Shown here: positions 8,656 to 17,581 of the stretch, in pieces
How the letters are laid out: the number at the start of each line of letters is the position of its first letter
Numbering within the stretch: position 1 is the first letter of the stretch
Source of the DNA: an uncultured Azospirillum sp.
Lineage (GTDB): Bacteria; Pseudomonadota; Alphaproteobacteria; RF32; CAG-239
DNA length: 37,027 nt
Reading direction: 5' to 3'
NCBI GenBank assembly: GCA_946623145.1
Contig: CAMOQT010000005.1
Span: 1-37,027 of the forward strand
Notes under the pieces: model-generated
Database searches by the model: none
What the model saw: only the letters and a program-made list of their open reading frames with translations
What the model was told of the DNA's origin: nothing
Translations under genes and position numbers: made by a program

Positions 8656-10137
8656 ATGCTTTCATTAAAACATCTTAATATTAAATCTTTTAATGAAAAT
8701 TTGGCATATATCAATAAAAACTGTTTAGAGTATGCTATTGATGATATATCTGCCTTGTCTCAAGTTGAAATTCAAACAGAAGCTAGTAAAATTTATGCTT
8801 TCTTGCAAGTTGTTGAAGATGACTCTTTAGTATCTGCCACAGAATTGGCCTTGAATGATGAAGCTTTTAATAATTTAGGAGAGCCTGAAAAAACTGAAGT
8901 TTCCATCAGTTTAGCTGCGCCAGCACCAAGCAGAATGGCTCTTAAAAGAAAAATTGCTGGTAATATTTTATCGCCTCAAGATTATAAATTTATCATAAAA
9001 GATATCATTAATCGTCGTTATTCTGACATTGATATTGCTTCTTTTATTGTTGCCGGAGGGGCTTTTATCAGTGCCAACGAAGTGCTTGGATTAACTGATG
9101 CGTTGGTAAATAATGATAAAATTAATTGGAGTTTTGAAAATATTGTTGCAGATCACCATTGTTTAGGCGGTGTTCCCGGTAATAAAACAGACATTATTGT
9201 TGCAGCAATTGTTGGTGCTTATGGTTTAGCTATGCCAAAGACTGTTGCCAGAGCGACGACTTCTTGCGCCAGCGTCGCTGACACAATGGGGGTTTTATGT
9301 AATATTAATCTTACACAAGATCATTTTTTGGAATTAGTTGAAAATAATCGTGTCGCTATTGCCGATTATGAACCCTTAAATATTGCAGATGCCGTTAAAT
9401 CTATTGCAAATGTTGAAAGGCATCTCGGATTAACTCAGCAAGAATTCCTTTTAACATCTATTTTAGCTATTAAGATCTCAGCCGGTGTTACGCACTTATT
9501 GATAGATATTCCTGTCGGCGAAAAATCTCGTGTTAAAAACACTTATGAAGCCATCCGTTTAAGAAAACTTGCAGAATACGCAGGAGATCATCTTGGCGTT
9601 CATGTTGAAACAGTGATCACAGATGGCAGAGAACCTATCGGTAACGGAATTGGTGCTGTTTTAGAAGCGCGTGATGTTGTTCAAGTTCTGAAGAACAAAC
9701 CTAATGCACCTCAAGATTTATTAGAAAAATCACTATTTTTGGCCGGTCGTATTTTGGAATTTGATCCTAAATTACGTGGCGGGCAAGGTTATAATACTGC
9801 AGCAGAAATTTTACGATCAGGGCAAGCTCTTGAAAAACTTAATGATATTATTAAAGCACAAGGAAAGAAAGAGGCTCCTGTTTTAGGTGGTTTCACTCGG
9901 GATGTTTTAGCCCCACAAAGTGGTGAAGTTTTAGAAATTGATAATGCACAAATCAATCGTATCGGAATCTGGGCCGGTGTTCGTCAATACCCCGGAACCG
10001 GAATCGATTTGTTTAAGAAAATCGGTGATATCGTTGATGCCGGTGAACCTTTGTACCGCATTTATGCCTATACTTCAGATGATTTGGCTTTAGCTGAATC
10101 CGTTATTGAAAATTCAACCGGTTATATCATAAAATAA
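8656..10137 (+). CDS. Thymidine phosphorylase type 2 / AMP phosphorylase-like protein
   Basis: Nucleoside or nucleotide phosphorylase of the long (about 500-residue) family shared by archaeal AMP phosphorylase and the bacterial 'type 2' thymidine phosphorylases. It would cleave the glycosidic bond with phosphate for nucleoside salvage. It has an N-terminal extension (about 1-95) absent from ordinary DeoA. The helical domain and glycine-rich phosphate site follow ('CLGGVPGNKTD' near residue 170, then 'ATTSCASVADTMGVL'). The C-terminal barrel-sandwich domain starts with 'DVLAPQSGEVLEIDN' (about 415-493). An AGGAG ribosome binding site precedes the ATG. Whether the substrate is thymidine or AMP cannot be told from the sequence. 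Confidence 0.85.
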   Translation: MLSLKHLNIKSFNENLAYINKNCLEYAIDDISALSQVEIQTEASKIYAFLQVVEDDSLVSATELALNDEAFNNLGEPEKTEVSISLAAPAPSRMALKRKIAGNILSPQDYKFIIKDIINRRYSDIDIASFIVAGGAFISANEVLGLTDALVNNDKINWSFENIVADHHCLGGVPGNKTDIIVAAIVGAYGLAMPKTVARATTSCASVADTMGVLCNINLTQDHFLELVENNRVAIADYEPLNIADAVKSIANVERHLGLTQQEFLLTSILAIKISAGVTHLLIDIPVGEKSRVKNTYEAIRLRKLAEYAGDHLGVHVETVITDGREPIGNGIGAVLEARDVVQVLKNKPNAPQDLLEKSLFLAGRILEFDPKLRGGQGYNTAAEILRSGQALEKLNDIIKAQGKKEAPVLGGFTRDVLAPQSGEVLEIDNAQINRIGIWAGVRQYPGTGIDLFKKIGDIVDAGEPLYRIYAYTSDDLALAESVIENSTGYIIK

Positions 10138-10208
10138 CTTATAATCTTTTGTCTTGAGTGCAGTATTTTAATTTTAAATAAAATTTTTTATATTTTTTTC
10201 TGATCAGA

Positions 10209-10237
10209 CTTGCACCTGCTTCTTTTGCTCCCTATAT
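10209..10237 (+). promoter_or_regulatory. RpoH (heat shock sigma)-type promoter of dnaK
   Basis: CTTGCA (10209-10214) and CTATAT (10232-10237) are separated by 17 bases, matching the CTTG...CYTATNT form of alphaproteobacterial sigma-32 promoters. Transcription would start near 10244, leaving a leader of about 42 bases with GAGGGA (10273-10278) as the ribosome binding site. Confidence 0.7.
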
Positions 10238-10285
10238 AAGTTTATAGAAAGAATTACAATTCAATTTTATTAGAGGGAATAAACT

Positions 10286-12193
10286 ATGAGCAATAAAGTT
10301 ATAGGTATTGACTTGGGTACAACAAACTCTTGTTTTGCTATTATGGATGGTAAAGAACCTAAAGTTCTTGAAAACAGCGAAGGTGCGAGAACAACACCTT
10401 CTATGGTTGCTTTTACTGATGATGAACGTTTGGTTGGTTTTCCGGCAAAACGTCAAGCTGTCACAAACCCTGAAAACACATTGTTTGCTATTAAACGTTT
10501 GATCGGTCGTCGTTTCAACTCTCCTGAAGTTGAAAAAGATAAAGCTTTGGTTCCGTTCAAAATCATCAATGGGGATAATGGGGATGCTTGGGTTGAAGTT
10601 AAAGGCGAAAAATATGCCCCATCCCAAATTTCTGCTATCGTTTTGCAAAAAATTAAAGAATATGCCGAAAGCTATCTTGGTGAAAAAGTTGAACAGGCTG
10701 TTATTACTGTTCCTGCATATTTTAATGACTCTCAACGTCAAGCAACAAAAGATGCCGGTAAAATTGCAGGTTTAGATGTTTTGCGTATTATTAACGAACC
10801 AACGGCAGCTGCTTTAGCTTATGGTATGGATAAAAAAGCTAATGGTACAATTGCAGTTTATGACCTTGGTGGCGGTACTTTTGATATTTCTATTTTGGAA
10901 ATCGGTGACGGCGTCTTTGAAGTTAAATCAACAAATGGTGATACATTCCTTGGCGGTGAAGACTTTGACCAGCGTTTGGTTACTTATTTGACTGATGAAT
11001 TTAAGAAAGAAAGCGGTATCGATTTGAAAAATGACCGTTTGGCTTTACAACGTCTTAAAGAAGCTGCTGAAAAAGCTAAAATTGAGCTCTCTTCCGTTAC
11101 ACAAACAGATATTAATTTGCCTTTTATTACTGCAGATGCAACCGGTCCGAAACACTTAAATATTAAATTGACTCGTGCAAAACTCGAATCTTTGGTTGAA
11201 GACTTGATTGAACGTACTGTTGAACCTTGCCAGAAAGCCTTAGCTGATGCCGGCATTAAAGCTAGTGAAATCAGCGAAGTCATTTTGGTTGGCGGTATGA
11301 CACGTATGCCGAAAGTACAAGAAAAAGTTAAAGAAATTTTCGGTAAAGAACCTCATAAAGGCGTTAACCCTGATGAAGTTGTTGCTGTCGGCGCTGCTAT
11401 TCAGGGCGGTGTCTTAAAAGGCGATGTTAAAGACGTTTTATTACTTGATGTTACTCCGTTGTCTTTAGGTATTGAAACATTAGGCGGTGTATTTACTCGT
11501 TTAATCGATCGTAACACGACCATTCCAACACGTAAATCTCAAGTTTTCTCTACAGCTGAAGATGGACAGACTGCTGTTACTATTCGTGTCTTCCAGGGTG
11601 AACGTGAAATGGCTCAGGATAACAAATTGCTTGGTCAATTTGATTTGGTTGGTATTCCGCCGGCTCCTCGTGGTATGCCGCAAATTGAAGTTACTTTTGA
11701 TATTGATGCAAATGGTATTGTTAATGTATCCGCAAAAGATAAAGCAACAAATAAAGAGCAAGCTATTCGCATTCAAGCCAGCGGTGGATTAAGCGATGCT
11801 GATATAGAAAAAATGGTTAAAGATGCTGAGGCTAATGCTCAGGCCGATAAACAAAAGAAAGAACTTGTTGAGGCTAAAAACCAAGCTGAAGGTTTAATCC
11901 ATGCAACAGAAAAAACATTAAAAGAACATGGAGATAAGGTTAGTGCTGCAGAAAAATCAGCTATTGAAGATGCTATGAATGCATTGAAATCAGCTGCTGC
12001 AGGAGAAGATTTGAATGCTATTAAAGAAAAAACAGAAACTTTAATGCAGGCTTCTTTAAAGCTTGGTGAAGCCATGTATAAGCAAGCTGCTCCTGATGCA
12101 GCAAGCACTCAGGCTCAAGGTGCTGAAGCTAATCCAGAAAGCTCAACTGCTGATGAAAAAGTGGTTGATGCTGATTTTGAAGAAGTTAAGTAA
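10286..12193 (+). CDS. dnaK: Hsp70 chaperone DnaK
   Basis: ATP-dependent cytosolic folding chaperone. The 635 residues contain the '[13 protein letters not shown]' phosphate loop, '[11 protein letters not shown]', the '[14 protein letters not shown]' phosphate-2 motif and 'LVGGMTRMP'. The '[14 protein letters not shown]' interdomain region and substrate-binding domain lead to the helical lid, and the acidic tail ends '[10 protein letters not shown]' as in proteobacterial DnaK. Upstream is a heat-shock-type promoter. The usual downstream partner dnaJ is missing; a terminator follows the stop codon at once. Confidence 0.98.
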   Translation: MSNKVIGIDLGTTNSCFAIMDGKEPKVLENSEGARTTPSMVAFTDDERLVGFPAKRQAVTNPENTLFAIKRLIGRRFNSPEVEKDKALVPFKIINGDNGDAWVEVKGEKYAPSQISAIVLQKIKEYAESYLGEKVEQAVITVPAYFNDSQRQATKDAGKIAGLDVLRIINEPTAAALAYGMDKKANGTIAVYDLGGGTFDISILEIGDGVFEVKSTNGDTFLGGEDFDQRLVTYLTDEFKKESGIDLKNDRLALQRLKEAAEKAKIELSSVTQTDINLPFITADATGPKHLNIKLTRAKLESLVEDLIERTVEPCQKALADAGIKASEISEVILVGGMTRMPKVQEKVKEIFGKEPHKGVNPDEVVAVGAAIQGGVLKGDVKDVLLLDVTPLSLGIETLGGVFTRLIDRNTTIPTRKSQVFSTAEDGQTAVTIRVFQGEREMAQDNKLLGQFDLVGIPPAPRGMPQIEVTFDIDANGIVNVSAKDKATNKEQAIRIQASGGLSDADIEKMVKDAEANAQADKQKKELVEAKNQAEGLIHATEKTLKEHGDKVSAAEKSAIEDAMNALKSAAAGEDLNAIKEKTETLMQASLKLGEAMYKQAAPDAASTQAQGAEANPESSTADEKVVDADFEEVK

Positions 12194-12210
12194 TATTGCT
12201 TTTCAACTCC

Positions 12211-12246
12211 ATAAAAAAACGCGGCATTAAATACCGCGTTTTTTTA
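12211..12246 (+). terminator. Terminator of dnaK
   Basis: An A-run/T-run flanked GC-rich stem (12214-12224 with 12234-12244) with a 9-base loop and a T run. It is symmetrical enough to work on both strands. Confidence 0.88.
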
Positions 12247-12250
12247 TATC

Positions 12251-12278
12251 TTGACAAATTTGATTATCCTCTTAAATT
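12251..12278 (+). promoter_or_regulatory. Candidate promoter of a non-coding RNA
   Basis: A perfect TTGACA -35 (12251-12256) and a TAAATT -10 (12273-12278) with 16-base spacing sit just after the dnaK terminator. No convincing gene follows, so the promoter would serve the structured region ending at the 12.6 kb terminator. The weak -10 keeps confidence moderate. Confidence 0.45.
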
Positions 12279-12285
12279 TATTTTG

Positions 12286-12611
12286 TTTTTATTCTTATTA
12301 ATAAATTAAATCGTTATTACTATGTCAGAGGTATTTCATCGTTACGTCTCTTATGTGATAGGGAGTTTTTTGTGTTTTCCTATCAGGTGCTTCCATCTAT
12401 TGCCTGTTACAAAGAATGAAGATCAGAAACGAGAGTTTTTTGATTCCTCTTCTTCTCCCAAAACACAACAAGGAAGATGTCTGGTTAGCCAGAAGGGTGT
12501 TAAACGATCTTGCGGACAATCTCAAAGAAGTGCTCGATTAAAGCACAACGACGTTCCTGTCCTCAAAAGAAAGTAACAAAAAAGCCCCGAATTTTATTCA
12601 GGGCTTTTTTC
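12286..12611 (+). ncRNA. Candidate structured RNA gene, family not recognised
   Basis: A gene-free stretch with its own possible promoter upstream and an intrinsic terminator at the end. Visible hairpins are 12357-12364 with 12377-12384 (8 bp, one G-U), 12480-12484 with 12489-12493 (tetraloop), and 12530-12534 with 12542-12546. The last is enclosed by 12514-12518 pairing with 12558-12562. A 9-bp long-range match also exists between about 12370-12378 and 12460-12468. Local base composition is richer in G and C than most intergenic DNA here. I do not see the signatures of RNase P RNA, tmRNA, SRP RNA or 6S RNA. Exact ends and strand are inferred from the promoter-terminator layout. Confidence 0.45.
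12577..12611. terminator. Bidirectional terminator between candidate RNA and Lon-like gene
   Basis: A 10-bp stem (12583-12592 with 12596-12605) has A-rich and T-rich flanks on both sides. On the minus strand the one imperfect pair becomes G-U, so the hairpin is better for the leftward protease gene that stops at 12613. It can also end a rightward transcript. Confidence 0.85.
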
Positions 12612-12612
12612 T

Positions 12613-15051
12613 TTATCTGCCTAAGCAGCCATGTGTTTCTCTCGCATAATAAACATAACGTTTATAGTAATGCTCTAATCCTTTCTTGACTTCATAATTA
12701 ACTGTTCCACGCGGATATTCTCCTTTAGCATTTGGTTTACCGGCCGGAATACCTGTTAAAATTTCGATACCATCATCAACCGTATCAATTGCATAAATAT
12801 GGAAACGGCCTTCATCTACAGCTTGAAGAATGTCTTCTCTCAGCATTAATGATGTGATATTTGTTCTCGGAATAATAACACCTTGTTCTCCAGTCAGTCC
12901 TCTGTGGGAGCAAACATCAAAGAAACCTTCAATTTTTTCATTTGCCCCGCCAATCGGCTGAATTTCACCAAACTGGTTAACGGAACCTGTTACTGCTATG
13001 CTTTGTTTAATCGGAATATTTGAAATTGCCGATAATAAGCAATAATATTCTGTCGAAGAAGCGCTATCGCCGTCAACGCCGCCATAAGATTGTTCAAAGA
13101 CAATAGATGCCGATAAAGATAGCGGAGATTCTTTTGCAAAACGATTTGCTAAAAGAGAAGATAAAATTAAGACACCTTTTGTATGAATCGGACCGCTTAA
13201 TTCAATTTCTCTTTCAATATCGATAAATTCTCCTTTTCCCATACGAACTTGGGTTGTAATACGAGAAGGTTTACCAAAAGAATTTCTGGAAAAATTATAA
13301 ACGACCAAACCATTAATTTGTCCTACCCGTTTACCTTCAACATCCATAAGAATAGTTCCTTTATCAATCTGCTCAAGCATTGCTTGTTTAATGCGTCCGG
13401 AACGATAATTCTGCTCATAAATAGCTTGTTCTATGTGGTTTTTACCAATCTGTTTAGACTTTGATTTACGGGCCCAATAATCTGCCTCTCTCAACAAATC
13501 TCCGATAGAGGTGATATGCGCCGACAATTTTTCAGAATCTTCCGCCAAACGTGATGAATATTCAATAATTCGAGCTACTGCTTGTTTGTTTAAGGATCTG
13601 ATTTTCTTCTTCTTTGACAAAGAACCGATTAATTTTGCATATTCTTGCTCGTTTTCTTCCGTTCTATCCATTAAAATTCCGAAATCTGCTTCAACCTTAA
13701 AATAATCACGGAAATCAGGATCTTTTTCAGATAATAAATCAAATAACTCTTCATCCCCGGTTAAAATGATTTTAACATCTAACGGAATCGGTTCAGGATC
13801 AAGTGTAATCGTCATAAAGGTGCTTTCGTCTGCCGGAGAATCGATTTTTACCGTTTTAGAGGCTAAAGCACGTTTTAGCGAATCCCAAGAATAAGGCTGT
13901 ACCAAAAGTTTGCGTGCATCCATTAACAGAAAACCTCCGTTAGCACGATGCAAAGCCCCCGCTTTAATCAAGGTAAAGTCGGTAATTAATGCACCGTATT
14001 GTTGAATGCGTTCAATCCTACCGACTAAATTGCTTTGTGTCGGGTGGTCAAGCAAAACAATCGGCGCACCAGAATCTTTTTCATTTTTAACAATTACATT
14101 AACTTTTAATTTTGAAAACTTATCTTCATCAGGTTTGTTAATTCTACTCAATAATGTGCTTAAAGGATCATCTTCGCTTCCTGATTGTGTTTGTTCTTCT
14201 CGACAAGGAACAAATTCATCAATATTATCAACAATATGTTTTTGGATGTTCTTCAGAAAATCTACAGCACCTTTATAGGCTTTATATTTTCTCTTAAGAG
14301 AATCTATCGGTTTTTTTACCGTCAATTTGATAAATTTTTCTCGCAAAGTTTTGCTTTCTTCTCTTTGCTTTTCTTCCCACGATGGCATATCATGTGCTGT
14401 ATTTTCTATTTCTTGCTGCATTGCATTTAAATCATCAATCAATGATTTTTTCTCTTCTTCCGGCAGTTCATCAAAAGCTTCCGGACTTAAGACTTCGCCG
14501 TTTTTCACGGGGGCAACGACCAATCCGACCTGCATTTGCAAAATAGAAACACTTCTTCCTTTGGCTTTTTTCTGTAAAAGCTTGATGTATTCTTCTTTCT
14601 TTTGCTTAAATTTCTCTTTGATAATACTTTCTGCGGCTCGGTATTCTTCACTATCCAGAATACTTGGAATCGCCGTGCTGAATTCTTCGATTAATTTATC
14701 AATATCTTTGGCAAAATCTGTTGCTGTGCCTGCTGGAAAATTTATTGCCTTTGGTTTATAGGGTTCTTCAAAATTATAAACATATGCCCAGTCATCAGGG
14801 GTCGGGCGTTTTTTAGCCTCTTTTTTCAGAATTCTTTTAACCAAACTGGTTTTACCTGTTCCTTCAGGCCCTAAACAAAACAGGTTATACCCTTTTGATT
14901 TAACGTTTATACCCAATTCCACCGCGCTTATAGCTCGGTCTTGACCCAAGGCAGACATCCGTTCTTCCAACTCAGCTGTGCTGCTGAATTCGAATTTCTT
15001 TGGATCGCAAATACGGTATAAATCAGAACTTTTTAATTTTGTAATACTCAT
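12613..15051 (-). CDS. Lon-family ATP-dependent protease (AAA_32/LonB-like)
   Basis: Soluble ATP-dependent serine protease of the YcbZ/LonH-like group rather than classical LonA. The 812 residues begin with 'LYRICDPKKFEF', typical of this group, and the Walker A is 'GPEGTGKT' (61-68). A long helical insertion (about 120-300) and the 'RANGGFLLMDARKLL' ATPase segment follow. The C-terminal Lon protease domain has its catalytic Ser in 'DGDSASS' (about residue 661) and Lys in 'GGANEKIEG' (about 704). An AGGGG site lies upstream of the ATG. It stands alone on the minus strand, ending at a shared terminator. Substrates are unknown for this group. Confidence 0.9.
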   Translation of the reverse strand: MSITKLKSSDLYRICDPKKFEFSSTAELEERMSALGQDRAISAVELGINVKSKGYNLFCLGPEGTGKTSLVKRILKKEAKKRPTPDDWAYVYNFEEPYKPKAINFPAGTATDFAKDIDKLIEEFSTAIPSILDSEEYRAAESIIKEKFKQKKEEYIKLLQKKAKGRSVSILQMQVGLVVAPVKNGEVLSPEAFDELPEEEKKSLIDDLNAMQQEIENTAHDMPSWEEKQREESKTLREKFIKLTVKKPIDSLKRKYKAYKGAVDFLKNIQKHIVDNIDEFVPCREEQTQSGSEDDPLSTLLSRINKPDEDKFSKLKVNVIVKNEKDSGAPIVLLDHPTQSNLVGRIERIQQYGALITDFTLIKAGALHRANGGFLLMDARKLLVQPYSWDSLKRALASKTVKIDSPADESTFMTITLDPEPIPLDVKIILTGDEELFDLLSEKDPDFRDYFKVEADFGILMDRTEENEQEYAKLIGSLSKKKKIRSLNKQAVARIIEYSSRLAEDSEKLSAHITSIGDLLREADYWARKSKSKQIGKNHIEQAIYEQNYRSGRIKQAMLEQIDKGTILMDVEGKRVGQINGLVVYNFSRNSFGKPSRITTQVRMGKGEFIDIEREIELSGPIHTKGVLILSSLLANRFAKESPLSLSASIVFEQSYGGVDGDSASSTEYYCLLSAISNIPIKQSIAVTGSVNQFGEIQPIGGANEKIEGFFDVCSHRGLTGEQGVIIPRTNITSLMLREDILQAVDEGRFHIYAIDTVDDGIEILTGIPAGKPNAKGEYPRGTVNYEVKKGLEHYYKRYVYYARETHGCLGR

Positions 15052-15130
15052 GGCGCTACCCCTATACTTGTAAAATTTTCCTGTTATGTTAGTATATGTT
15101 CCGAATAACTAATTTAGCGTTAAAGATTTT

Positions 15131-16603
15131 ATGAATTATCTTTTTTACATTGTTATTTTTATTTCCGTTATCGGTTTGCTGTTTTTGCCACCGTTATTTT
15201 GGTATCGCTTAAAATCTGATTTTTTCAGCAAACAAGCTCTAAAACAACTTGTTTCAAAAAACTATGTTTTTTTCTCCAGTTATATTATTCAAAAAGCAAT
15301 TAGTGTCTCCTTAAAACACCGACAGAATCTTGTCCCTGACTATTTATTAAATAATAAAATTACGGCTGCCGCGCGACTGATTAAATATCACGACGAAGAG
15401 TTATCTGTTTTGTTAAAAGCTTTTGATAAGCCCTTGCAAGCTATTTCTTTCTTTGAAAAAAAATTAAAAAAAAGACACAAAAATGATGAATTCTCCGCAT
15501 GGTTAGCATTACTTTTAGAAGCCACAGAGAATCCGGCTCGCGCTGCAATTGCTTGGGATAATATTCAAATACCTCATAAATTATGTCCTTATCTCAGGGC
15601 TCATTATTTCTCTCATTTAGCTCAAATAGCCTTAAAAAACGGTGATTTAGCTTTTGCTTCTCGTCAGTTTGATAAAGCTGTCAAATTATTTAATCGCAGT
15701 AATGCCTTTTATGAAGAAGGAGAAGCTTATTTAAAATTAGGAACAATTTATCGTATCTCTTTTATTGATGATATAGCAGAAACTTTATTTTTATCCGCTT
15801 TAAAAATATTCAATTCTTTGCATTTTGAAAAAGGAATCGCCAAAGCATATGCTCATCTCGGAATGCTGATGATTGGAGAAGAGAGATTTAATGAAGCAGA
15901 AGATTATTTGAACAAATCTTTGCAAATTTATGAGGCTCTGAAATATGAATTGGAATCTGCTGAAATTTTAAATCAGTTGGCCTTGCTTTTTTTGCTACAA
16001 AAAGACTACAAAAAATCTCAATCTTTCTTAAAAAACGCTCAAAAAAAACATTCTCTTCTGAAGAATCAAGAAGGAATCGCTTTCAGCTTGGACCTTCTCG
16101 CGAATTGCTATTGGACACAAAAAGATTTAGCCAATACTATAAAATTTGCAGCAAAAGCGGCTGATGTTTATGAGAAATGTAGCAATATTTCCGGTTTTTT
16201 GGATAGTTTATATTTACAAGCACAAGCTCTGTTTGAAAGCGATAACTCAACCGAATCTGAAACTATTTTAAGAAAAATCATTGCAATCGGGAAAAAAGAC
16301 AGCGGTTGTTTTTATTTGGCTAACGCATATAATCTTTTAGGGATTATTTATGTTAAACGAAAAGATTTATCTAGAGCTAAAGGCTTGTTTCAACAATCTC
16401 TTGATCTCGAACAGCGTGGCGTACGTTCAAAAGCTCTGGCAGCAGATTATACAAATCTCGGACTTGTTGAAATTTTTCGTGGTCGTGGACATGAAGATGA
16501 GGCCAAGAAAAACCTGCAAACAGCTTTAGGGTTTGCTTGTGAAATTGAAGATGATGACTTATGCGAACAAATTCGCAAACATTTAAATAAACTTAGTAAT
16601 TAA
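15131..16603 (+). CDS. Membrane-anchored TPR-repeat protein
   Basis: Not recognised beyond its repeats. One N-terminal membrane helix (about 2-22) is followed by a wholly helical body. From about residue 150 to 485 it carries at least six tetratricopeptide-like repeats, for example 'KAYAHLGMLMIGEERFNEAEDYL' around 235-260 and 'NAYNLLGIIYVKRKDLSRAKGLF' around 395-420. TPR arrays bind partner proteins, so it is likely a scaffold facing one side of the inner membrane. Its last 11 bases overlap the 3' end of the opposing membrane protein gene. Confidence 0.75.
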   Translation: MNYLFYIVIFISVIGLLFLPPLFWYRLKSDFFSKQALKQLVSKNYVFFSSYIIQKAISVSLKHRQNLVPDYLLNNKITAAARLIKYHDEELSVLLKAFDKPLQAISFFEKKLKKRHKNDEFSAWLALLLEATENPARAAIAWDNIQIPHKLCPYLRAHYFSHLAQIALKNGDLAFASRQFDKAVKLFNRSNAFYEEGEAYLKLGTIYRISFIDDIAETLFLSALKIFNSLHFEKGIAKAYAHLGMLMIGEERFNEAEDYLNKSLQIYEALKYELESAEILNQLALLFLLQKDYKKSQSFLKNAQKKHSLLKNQEGIAFSLDLLANCYWTQKDLANTIKFAAKAADVYEKCSNISGFLDSLYLQAQALFESDNSTESETILRKIIAIGKKDSGCFYLANAYNLLGIIYVKRKDLSRAKGLFQQSLDLEQRGVRSKALAADYTNLGLVEIFRGRGHEDEAKKNLQTALGFACEIEDDDLCEQIRKHLNKLSN

Positions 16604-17456
16604 GTTCTACCATTAACGGATGGTAAGCATTTCTTTTAGCTGAAAGGAATGAAACATTGCGAACTCCGAAATCTTTATATGCTAAAATATTCATCTCAGG
16701 AACAACAAACGGATTAAACCGAATTTTGCCATTGCTCAACAAAATGTTGTTTTTAACTTCCAGACCGGTTTTATCAAGGAAATCCAGAAAACTTTTTGAC
16801 CACGCTTCTTGCCCGAAATTACCGGCAACAATGACCGGAACATCCTGCGTATTAATAAATTCAGCTAAATTTTTAAGTGCAATTCGTTTCTCTGTCATCG
16901 TTTGACTTGCAAAATCAAGAGATATAAACATCATTCGTTTCGCATCAATCTCTATTTCAGCAAACCCTGCACGACAAGTTACAGAAAGCAAGATATCTCC
17001 CATACGAAGAACCTTATGTGGCGTTAAAATTAAATTGTTCAAATTCTTTTCAGAATCTAAAACAACTCCGGCAACATCAACCTTGTTATTTTTTATCTGC
17101 TTTTCAGTGTCGTGCAATTTACTAACTTCAGTTTGATATAATATCTTTAAGCTCTGCAAACCTGGAGTCTGAATACTAAAGAACAGATTACATCCCATTC
17201 CGATATTAAAGAAAAACATCAGAGCCAATAAAAGCAACCCGGCTGCTTGCCAAAAAAATTTATTAAACAATGCATATAGCATAACACAAAGAGTATATAG
17301 ATAAATTTGGAACAACCAACGATTAACATACATACCCGCTTTAGAACTGCTGAAAAACAAAACCAGCAGACAACAAATAGACAAGACCACAACAGAAACA
17401 TTTAAAAGTTCTCTGATGTTTTTTTGTCTTTTTTTCTGTTTCAAATACCCCATCAT
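16593..17456 (-). CDS. Membrane protein with degenerate EEP-nuclease-like domain
   Basis: A 287-residue protein with a basic N-terminus, three membrane helices (about 17-36, 48-68, 72-95) and a C-terminal domain (about 120-287). That domain follows the end of the endonuclease/exonuclease/phosphatase fold: a strand 'VPVIVAGNFG', a 'W....F..FL..TGLEV' helix, and a final 'HPLMVEL' strand. The canonical catalytic signatures are altered: the 'GDFN' position reads GNFG, and the 'SDH' position reads A-Y-H. It is therefore probably a pseudo-enzyme or a very divergent member. Two adjacent ATG codons could serve as start. Its divergent neighbour is a TPR protein. Confidence 0.65.
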   Translation of the reverse strand: MMGYLKQKKRQKNIRELLNVSVVVLSICCLLVLFFSSSKAGMYVNRWLFQIYLYTLCVMLYALFNKFFWQAAGLLLLALMFFFNIGMGCNLFFSIQTPGLQSLKILYQTEVSKLHDTEKQIKNNKVDVAGVVLDSEKNLNNLILTPHKVLRMGDILLSVTCRAGFAEIEIDAKRMMFISLDFASQTMTEKRIALKNLAEFINTQDVPVIVAGNFGQEAWSKSFLDFLDKTGLEVKNNILLSNGKIRFNPFVVPEMNILAYKDFGVRNVSFLSAKRNAYHPLMVELNY

Positions 17457-17495
17457 TGTCTTTTCTTAACGCCAAATTTATTATTGTGGTTTATA

Positions 17496-17523
17496 TTGTA
17501 TTTTAAAAAGTTTTTATTATAAT
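17496..17523 (+). promoter_or_regulatory. Sigma-70-type promoter for the 17.6 kb TPR protein
   Basis: TTGTAT (17496-17501) and a perfect TATAAT (17518-17523) are separated by 16 bases, about 55 bases upstream of the ATG at 17582. Confidence 0.6.
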
Positions 17524-17581
17524 GACTCCGTGAGCTACTTTAATCGTTATTTTATTATTTGTAAATGGTGCCTTTGCAATT

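Noticed and set aside
10232-12108. Several antisense open frames across dnaK
   Set aside because: Shadows of dnaK codon structure with no ribosome binding sites or family signatures.
12322-12576. Open frame of 84 codons between dnaK and the Lon-like gene
   Set aside because: No ribosome binding site, unnatural amino-acid mix, and it coincides with hairpins; better explained as non-coding RNA.
12286-12611. RNase P RNA, tmRNA, SRP RNA or 6S RNA
   Set aside because: The diagnostic conserved elements (P4 strand, tag-peptide resume codon, SRP GGAA domain, 6S open-bubble stem) could not be found by eye. A covariance-model search is needed to be final.
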